A stretch of 12,017 bases of DNA from Micrococcaceae bacterium UBA4005 (lineage in GTDB: Bacteria; Actinomycetota; Actinomycetes; Actinomycetales; Micrococcaceae). The first letter of the stretch is position 1. The number at the start of each line of letters is the position of its first letter. The stretch lies in assembly GCA_002384315.1 (NCBI GenBank), contig DGBL01000017.1, positions 1-12,017 on the forward strand, given 5' to 3'. Under the pieces are notes generated by a model. The model saw only the letters and a program-made list of their open reading frames with translations. It was not told where the DNA came from and did no database searches. The translations under genes were made by a program, and so were the position numbers. This document shows, in pieces, positions 7,789-12,017 of the stretch.

Positions 7789-8190
7789 TCAGCGAACCTG
7801 CGCGTACCAGCTACCGCGGCTCGGAACGATCACCTTGCCCAGGGGCATCAGCGAGACCGGAATGAGCTTCAGGTTCGCGATGCCCAGCGGAATTCCGATG
7901 ATGCTCAGGAACATCGGAATTGCCGTGAGGACATGGCCGATAGCAATCCAAATTCCGGCTACCAGCACCCAGATGACATTCCCGACCGTCGAGAGGAAGT
8001 ATCCCTGACCGCCGCGATCTACCACTGTTCGCCCGAAGGGCCATAGCGCGTACATGCCGATCCGAAAGGACGCAATGCCGAACGGGATGGTGATGATCAG
8101 CAGGAAGCAAATGATTCCCGCCGCGAAATAGCCTAGCGCGAGCCAGATTCCACCGAAGAGTAACCAAATAATGTTCAGCAGTGTGTTCAT
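7789..8190 (-). CDS. yccF: YccF domain-containing inner-membrane protein
   Basis: A 133-residue, very hydrophobic protein with two copies of the YccF domain (PF03733). Copy A is residues 6-57 and copy B 71-122; they align without gaps at about 23 of 52 identical positions. Each has an N(I/V)IW start, a GIW segment, an I-P-(F/L)-G-I-A turn and a P-(F/L)-G end. Each copy has hydrophobic stretches long enough to enter or cross the membrane, and the WPFGRTVV and MPLGKVIV segments end them symmetrically. The family is of unknown function; two copies per protein are usual. ATG 8190 has no strong Shine-Dalgarno; an out-of-frame ATG GCT CTA TGA lies just before it. It is convergent with the PBP gene across 57 bp without a clear terminator, and downstream of the helicase on the same strand behind a hairpin, so it is probably separately transcribed. 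Confidence 0.92.
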   Translation of the reverse strand: MNTLLNIIWLLFGGIWLALGYFAAGIICFLLIITIPFGIASFRIGMYALWPFGRTVVDRGGQGYFLSTVGNVIWVLVAGIWIAIGHVLTAIPMFLSIIGIPLGIANLKLIPVSLMPLGKVIVPSRGSWYAQVR

Positions 8191-8216
8191 AGAGCCATTG
8201 TGTACCTAACGCAGTC

Positions 8217-8247
8217 TGCCCCGCACATCCTGGCGGAGTGCGGGGCA
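8217..8247 (-). terminator. GC-rich hairpin terminator after the DEAD-box helicase
   Basis: TGCCCCGCAC (8217-8226) pairs perfectly with GTGCGGGGCA (8238-8247). Inside, TCC (8228-8230) can pair with GGA (8235-8237) past a bulged A, leaving a TGGC loop. It lies 37 bp beyond the helicase stop and 26 bp before the yccF start. It lacks a T-tract on either strand, so it is an actinobacterial U-less type at best. Confidence 0.55.
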
Positions 8248-8284
8248 GCGCCCGGCCGGAAGTTCCCGGCGGGATGTGCGGTGG

Positions 8285-9937
8285 CTAGCGGGTGCGTCGG
8301 TCGTTCGACGCCGGCGCGCTGGCCCGGCGGGAACCGCCGGCGCGCCGTGCTCCCGCGGAGCGTCCGGCCGCGGCCGGAGCGTGGTTCCGCTCACCGCCGG
8401 CGGTGGACGTTCCATGCGCCGCACGGTGAGGCGCGACATCGGCAGTGCGCTGCCCACCAGCAGCACGTTGTCCGCCAGCAGTACGTTGTCCGCCAGCGCT
8501 GCGTTGCCCGCCGACCGAGGATGCCGCGCCCGAGTCCGCGCCGAAGCGGGGTGCCTGCGGCTGGTCTTTGCGCCGGTCCGCGCGGTTGCCTTGCGTTTCG
8601 GACGCAACGCGTCCGCGTCCACCGCGACCGCCGCGACCGCCCACTGCTGGAGCCGCCGATCCACGGCGTGCACGCTTGCGTTCCGCGTTGGCGCCGGTGG
8701 AGGTTCCTCCGCCGCGCTGGACTTCCCGCTGCGCTAGGAGCGCGGCGCGGGTGCGGGGATCAATTTTCTCGGCGACGTCGCCGATGAGCTTGCCGACCAG
8801 AGGTGAGGTGGCCTTCACGGTCTCGAACGCTACGTCCACACCAGCTGCCCGCATCAGTTTCTGCACTTCGGACTTCTGCTCGGGCAACGTAATCGTGACC
8901 ACGGTTCCCGAGGACCCGGCGCGTGCTGTACGGCCCGAACGGTGCAGATAGGCCTTGTGTTCGGTGGGTGGGTCGACATGGACTACCAGTTCGACGTCGT
9001 CAACGTGGACCCCGCGCGCAGCGACATCGGTGGCGACTAGGACGCGCACGTCGCCACAGGAAAATTCGGCGAGGTTGCGGTCCCGGGCATTCTGCGAAAG
9101 GTTCCCGTGCAGGTCCACAGCGGGGATTCCCGCATCCGTCAGCGTCTTGGCCAGTTTGCGGGCGTGGTGCTTGGTCCGCATGAACAGCAGCCGGCGGCCG
9201 GTGCCGGAGGCCAGCTGCACGATCAGCTGCTTCTTCTGGGTCTGATCGCCCACCATCAGTACGTGATGCTCCATAGTGGTCACCGCTGCCTGCGGGTCGT
9301 CCACCGAGTGGGTGACCGGCTTGGAGAGATAACGGTTCACGAGCTTATCCACGCCATTGTCCAGCGTGGCGGAGAACAGCAGTCGCTGGCCTTCGGTAGG
9401 GGTGGTATCCATGATCTTCTTCACAATCGGAAGGAAACCCAGATCCGCCATGTGGTCCGCTTCGTCAAGGATCGTGATTTCCACCGACTCGAGGGTGATG
9501 ATCTTCTGCCGCATCAGGTCCTCCAGGCGTCCCGGGCAGGCGATGACGATATCCACACCGGCGCGCAGCGCCTTCTCCTGGCGCTGCTGGGACACTCCAC
9601 CGTAGATCACCGTTGTGTTGAGTCCCAGTTCATGGGCCAACGGTTCGACAGTGTTGTTGATCTGGGTGGCAAGCTCCCGGGTGGGGGCGAGGATCAGGGC
9701 CAGCGGGCGCCCGGGCTTGCGGCGGTATGCGGCTTCCTGTTCGGCCAGCCGCGAGACCATCGGGAGGGCAAACGCGAGGGTTTTACCGGACCCGGTACGG
9801 CCGCGGCCGAGCACGTCCCGGCCCGCAAGGGTGTCCGGGAGGGTCTTGACCTGGATGGGAAACGGTTCGGTGATTCCCTGGGCGGTGAGGTTGTTCACAA
9901 GGGCCTTGGGCACACCGAGGGCAGCAAAAGTGGTCAT
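8285..9937 (-). CDS. DEAD-box ATP-dependent RNA helicase (RhlE-like) with a long disordered RGG/GGQR tail
   Basis: A 550-residue helicase that should unwind short RNA duplexes, in ribosome assembly or mRNA turnover. Core motifs in order: F..LGV with Q29 (Q motif), motif I GRTGSGKT (46-53, with G in place of the usual leading A), PTREL (85-89), GG (113-114), DEAD (158-161), SAT (189-191), ATDVAARG (302-309) and HRSGRTARAG (332-341). The conserved core ends near residue 375. Residues about 405-550 are low-complexity, rich in G, A, R, S and Q. They hold an RGG-type run GRGGRGGRGR (434-443) and four tandem six-residue repeats GGQR(S/T/A)A (475-498). Such tails bind RNA non-specifically and can promote condensates; that role is inferred. 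The specific subfamily is uncertain. ATG 9937 begins MTTFAALGVP, which fits the family; GAGAAGAAAG lies upstream but about 13 bases away. The 321-bp upstream gap would allow a long leader, as in cold-shock helicases. Confidence 0.94.
   Translation of the reverse strand: MTTFAALGVPKALVNNLTAQGITEPFPIQVKTLPDTLAGRDVLGRGRTGSGKTLAFALPMVSRLAEQEAAYRRKPGRPLALILAPTRELATQINNTVEPLAHELGLNTTVIYGGVSQQRQEKALRAGVDIVIACPGRLEDLMRQKIITLESVEITILDEADHMADLGFLPIVKKIMDTTPTEGQRLLFSATLDNGVDKLVNRYLSKPVTHSVDDPQAAVTTMEHHVLMVGDQTQKKQLIVQLASGTGRRLLFMRTKHHARKLAKTLTDAGIPAVDLHGNLSQNARDRNLAEFSCGDVRVLVATDVAARGVHVDDVELVVHVDPPTEHKAYLHRSGRTARAGSSGTVVTITLPEQKSEVQKLMRAAGVDVAFETVKATSPLVGKLIGDVAEKIDPRTRAALLAQREVQRGGGTSTGANAERKRARRGSAAPAVGGRGGRGGRGRVASETQGNRADRRKDQPQAPRFGADSGAASSVGGQRSAGGQRTAGGQRAAGGQRTADVAPHRAAHGTSTAGGERNHAPAAAGRSAGARRAGGSRRASAPASNDRRTR
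8444..8515 (-). repeat. Four 18-bp tandem repeats inside the helicase gene
   Basis: Four consecutive 18-bp units encode VGGQRS, AGGQRT, AGGQRA and AGGQRT (helicase residues 475-498). On the plus strand the units read like CCGCCAGCAGTACGTTGT with a few substitutions. The period is a multiple of three, so copy number can change without frameshift. Confidence 0.9.
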
Positions 9938-10040
9938 GTTCGGGTAGGAACTTTCTTCTCATTTTCCCCGGCTCCGGTTGGCGCAGGGGTTCGCCGAAGA
10001 AAAGTCAGACAGTGTCCACCGCGCTCACAAAGCTGGGAGC

Positions 10041-10068
10041 AAAATGCGGGACAAAAGAATGCGCTCAA
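10041..10068 (-). promoter_or_regulatory. Candidate sigma-70-type promoter for the DEAD-box helicase
   Basis: On the minus strand, TTGAGC (10068-10063) and CATTTT (10046-10041) are separated by 16 bases, four of six consensus matches each. The predicted leader to the ATG at 9937 is about 100 bases. No other pair in this gap is clearly better, but the match is only moderate. Confidence 0.3.
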
Positions 10069-10243
10069 TCGACGCAGGCTACGCTGTGTTCCGACCGTTT
10101 GAGGCGTCCGGATGCGCAGGCAAGTTACCTCAGCGTATCAGCAGTCGTTCCGGATGCCGATTCGGGGCTGGCGGCAAGGGTGTCAGACTTCCCAACAGTT
10201 ACTCTGCGCATCGATGCCCCGAAACCAGTGAAGATTAACCATC

Positions 10244-10249
10244 TAGGCT
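10244..10249 (+). promoter_or_regulatory. -10 element TAGGCT for trmB, near-leaderless
   Basis: TAGGCT is a frequent form of the actinobacterial TAnnnT -10. It ends nine bases before the trmB ATG (10259), so transcription would start about 0-3 bases before the start codon. No real Shine-Dalgarno separates them. There is no recognisable -35. Confidence 0.45.
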
Positions 10250-10258
10250 GGAACCATC

Positions 10259-11164
10259 ATGGAAAACGTGTCTCCAACTTCCCCGTCCGTTGTCCCCACT
10301 GAGCAGCGTCACCGTAGCCAGCCCGTGTCCTTCGTGCGGCGCGGATCGAGATTGCAGGGTCGACGCCGCGAGGCCTGGGATGAACTGGCCGCGCAATATC
10401 TGATCGACCTTCCGCGGATCGCCGCGGATACCTCCGTGGACGCCAGCTACCGGTTCGACGCCGCCGTAGCCTATGGCCGTTCGGCGCCCCTGGTGGTGGA
10501 AATCGGCTCCGGCCTCGGGGAAGCTATCACCCACGCCGCACAGCAGGAACCCGACCGGAACTATCTGGCCCTGGAGGTCTACCGCCCAGGACTTGCGCAG
10601 ACAATGCTGCGCATCAGCCAGCACTCCCTGCCTCACGTGAGAGTCGCCCAGGTCAATGCGCCGGAGGCTCTGGCAACCATGCTGCCCGCCGGATCGGTGA
10701 GTGAACTGTGGGTGTATTTCCCGGACCCCTGGCACAAAGCACGCCACCACAAGCGTCGGCTGGTGAAAGAAAGTTTCGTCGACCTCGCGGCCCGGGTGCT
10801 TGTCCCGGGAGGAACGCTGCGCCTCGCCACCGACTGGTCGGACTATGCGGTGCAAATGCGCGCAGTGCTGGACGACTCGGCGCACTTCGACAATACCCAT
10901 GCCGGTGAACGGACCGGCGCGGAGAGTCCACTCACCCAAGTATGGGACAGCGGCGTGGAGCAAGTGGTTGGAGGTGCGCCGGTCAGGGAGGGCAAAGACC
11001 CGGTCAGCACCGGCAACACGAGCGTCAATGAGGGCGTGGATCTCCGCGGCGGCTGGGCTCCTCGCCATGACGGCCGACCGTTGACCAGTTTCGAGCAGAA
11101 GGCGATCGAGGCCGGCCGGATGATCTTCGACCTGACGTACCTGCGGACCCAGCCGCGGGAGTGA
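10259..11164 (+). CDS. trmB: tRNA (guanine-N7-)-methyltransferase TrmB
   Basis: TrmB methylates N7 of G46 in the variable loop of tRNA, using S-adenosylmethionine. The 301-residue product shows the SAM-binding VVEIGSGLGE (79-88), LALEVYRPGL (103-112), the family signature FPDPWHKARHHKRRL (154-168), LATDWSDYA (189-197) and the C-terminal LTSFEQKAIEAGR (275-287). The first 70 residues are an actinobacterial-style extension with a basic SFVRRGSRLQGRRR segment. Between SPLTQVW and GWAPRHDGRPLTSFEQ there are about 40 extra residues compared with E. coli TrmB (roughly 222-264), rich in G, V, E and N. ATG 10259 lacks a Shine-Dalgarno but lies just behind a TAGGCT -10, so it may be leaderless. The stop overlaps the start of the MFS gene by four bases (GTGA), so the two are probably one transcript. 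Confidence 0.95.
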   Translation: MENVSPTSPSVVPTEQRHRSQPVSFVRRGSRLQGRRREAWDELAAQYLIDLPRIAADTSVDASYRFDAAVAYGRSAPLVVEIGSGLGEAITHAAQQEPDRNYLALEVYRPGLAQTMLRISQHSLPHVRVAQVNAPEALATMLPAGSVSELWVYFPDPWHKARHHKRRLVKESFVDLAARVLVPGGTLRLATDWSDYAVQMRAVLDDSAHFDNTHAGERTGAESPLTQVWDSGVEQVVGGAPVREGKDPVSTGNTSVNEGVDLRGGWAPRHDGRPLTSFEQKAIEAGRMIFDLTYLRTQPRE

Positions 11165-12017
11165 ATGACACCATCCCGTTCAGCGGGCATCCCAAGGGCA
11201 GCCGGCAGTACCGCCGGATGCTTCTGGCTCTCATGTTCGCCGGCGTCGCGACCTTCGCGCAGTTGTACTCCGTGCAGGGGGTGCTTCCTGGCCTCGCCCG
11301 GGATTTCCGGGTGTCCGCGGCGGAAGCATCCTTGGCCGTCTCGGCCGCGACGCTCGGGCTCGCACTCGCGGTCATCCCGTGGTCGTGGGTGGCCGACCGC
11401 GCCGGGCGCAAACGCACGATGGTCCGGGCGATCAGCGCCGCCGTCGTCCTGGGGTTTCTGGTCTCCTTCGCTCCGACGTTCGAAGCCCTGCTCGCCCTGC
11501 GCTTCGCCGAGGGCGTGGCGCTGGGCGGCATCCCGGCAGTGGCGCTGGTCTACCTCCACGAGGAGGTGCAGAAACTACATGCCGCAGTCGCTGCCGGGAC
11601 GTACGTGGCCGGAACGACCCTCGGAGGCCTGGCTGGGCGGCTGCTGGCCGGACCCATCGGCGGTGTCTTCGACTGGCGCGCAGGGGTCCTCAGCGTGAGC
11701 CTGATGGCCGCTGTCTCCGCCGCCGCGTTTGTTGTGCTGGCACCGTCTCCGCGCGGATTCGACCCCCAGGTTCCGGGCCAGGGCCCATCCCTGGCGAAAA
11801 GGATCGCGGCGAATCTGCGCCCGCTGCGGCTGTGGGCCTTGTACGCGCAGGGCTTTCTGTTGATGGGCGGCTTCGTCGCGGTCTATAACTACCTCGGGTT
11901 CCGTCTCGAACTGCCGCCGTTCCTGCTGCCGCAATCGGTATCCAGCCTGCTGTTCTTGGCGTACCTTTCCGGGACGGCCAGTTCCCGCCTGGCTGGCGAA
12001 TTCACGCTCCGATTCGG
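11161..12017 (+). CDS. MFS transporter, 5' part (drug/sugar efflux type)
   Basis: The frame is open from GTG 11161 to the window end (285 codons, no stop), so the C-terminal part lies outside; typical MFS proteins have about 400 residues. Successive hydrophobic helices are visible from residue 20, with FAQLYSVQGVLPGLARDF (32-49) and the cytoplasmic loop motif VADRAGRKR (77-85) between helices 2 and 3. LRFAEGVALGGIPAVA and TYVAGTTLGGLAGRLLAGPIG follow in the helix 4-5 region. FAxLYxVQ plus LPxLxxDF resembles the YnfM-like efflux branch; the substrate is unknown. The GTG shares its last two bases with the trmB TGA (GTGA overlap), suggesting translational coupling; there is no good Shine-Dalgarno. 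ATG at 11218 is an alternative but would remove the soluble N-terminus. A competing frame at 11165-11698 is Ser/Arg/Pro-rich and not a membrane protein, so I take it as a shadow. Confidence 0.9.
   Translation, partial: MNDTIPFSGHPKGSRQYRRMLLALMFAGVATFAQLYSVQGVLPGLARDFRVSAAEASLAVSAATLGLALAVIPWSWVADRAGRKRTMVRAISAAVVLGFLVSFAPTFEALLALRFAEGVALGGIPAVALVYLHEEVQKLHAAVAAGTYVAGTTLGGLAGRLLAGPIGGVFDWRAGVLSVSLMAAVSAAAFVVLAPSPRGFDPQVPGQGPSLAKRIAANLRPLRLWALYAQGFLLMGGFVAVYNYLGFRLELPPFLLPQSVSSLLFLAYLSGTASSRLAGEFTLRF

Larger units (their letters stand above)
9938..10258. other. Divergent intergenic region between the helicase and trmB (321 bp)
   Basis: No gene is supported here. Small plus-strand open frames run through it (9978-10238 and 10012-10302), but they lack family resemblance and one overlaps trmB. 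It must hold promoters for two divergent genes. A minus-strand pair TTGAGC (10068-10063), 16 bases, CATTTT (10046-10041) could drive the helicase with a leader of about 100 bases. TAGGCT at 10244-10249 could serve trmB. A 9-bp direct repeat TCCGGATGC occurs at 10107-10115 and 10149-10157. Confidence 0.6.

Noticed and set aside
7789..8190. Internal duplication of YccF as a novelty
   Set aside because: The two 52-residue copies are real, but two copies of this domain per protein are normal for the family.
9107..10102. Plus-strand open frame of 331 codons opposite the helicase
   Set aside because: Antisense to the conserved DEAD-box motifs; His/Gly/Arg-rich composition without domains; ends in the intergenic gap.
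10107..10157. 9-bp direct repeat TCCGGATGC in the helicase-trmB gap
   Set aside because: Too short, and 42 bp apart with no third copy or palindrome; expected by chance at this GC content.
10235..11068. Minus-strand open frame of 277 codons opposite trmB
   Set aside because: Shadow of trmB; no domain and no promoter or ribosome site support.
11165..11698. Plus-strand Ser/Arg/Pro-rich frame starting just after trmB
   Set aside because: The other frame from GTG 11161 encodes clear MFS helices and the DRAGRKR loop, so this one is out of frame.

Overview
The window looks like core chromosome of a high-GC Gram-positive bacterium, most likely a member of the Micrococcaceae (Arthrobacter-like). 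Four things point there: strong G/C third-position bias, a purM gene followed by a DUF3073 gene, a septum-formation-domain protein, and a HAIR-type HspR operator in front of clpB. I see no rRNA, tRNA, CRISPR array, insertion sequence, phage gene or att site, and no island of deviating composition.

Layout. (1) 2-619: 3' end of purM (+), then a strong bidirectional hairpin terminator (692-723) shared with the convergent small DUF3073 gene (765-1001, -). (2) 1002-1263: a divergent regulatory gap, then a membrane-anchored septum-formation-domain protein (1264-1914, +). (3) clpB (1929-4562, -), convergent with it; the two stops are only 14 bp apart and lie in an 18-bp tandem duplication. A HAIR operator (4614-4634) lies upstream of clpB. 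(4) An aldo/keto reductase (4687-5691, -) sits upstream of clpB on the same strand. (5) A penicillin-binding lipoprotein (5788-7731, +), divergent from the reductase. (6) A two-repeat YccF membrane protein (7789-8190, -) and a DEAD-box RNA helicase with a long disordered, repeat-bearing C-terminus (8285-9937, -), separated by a hairpin. (7) A 321-bp divergent gap, then trmB (10259-11164, +), whose stop overlaps the GTG start of an MFS transporter (11161 to the window end, +).

The genes are mostly housekeeping: purine synthesis, stress-induced protein disaggregation, peptidoglycan synthesis, RNA remodelling and tRNA modification. Most are separate transcription units; only trmB-MFS looks clearly coupled. 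I found no convincing new multi-gene system. The observations most worth checking are small: the HspR operator, two possibly leaderless starts, the duplicated convergent stop region, the insertion in TrmB and the 18-bp repeats in the helicase tail.
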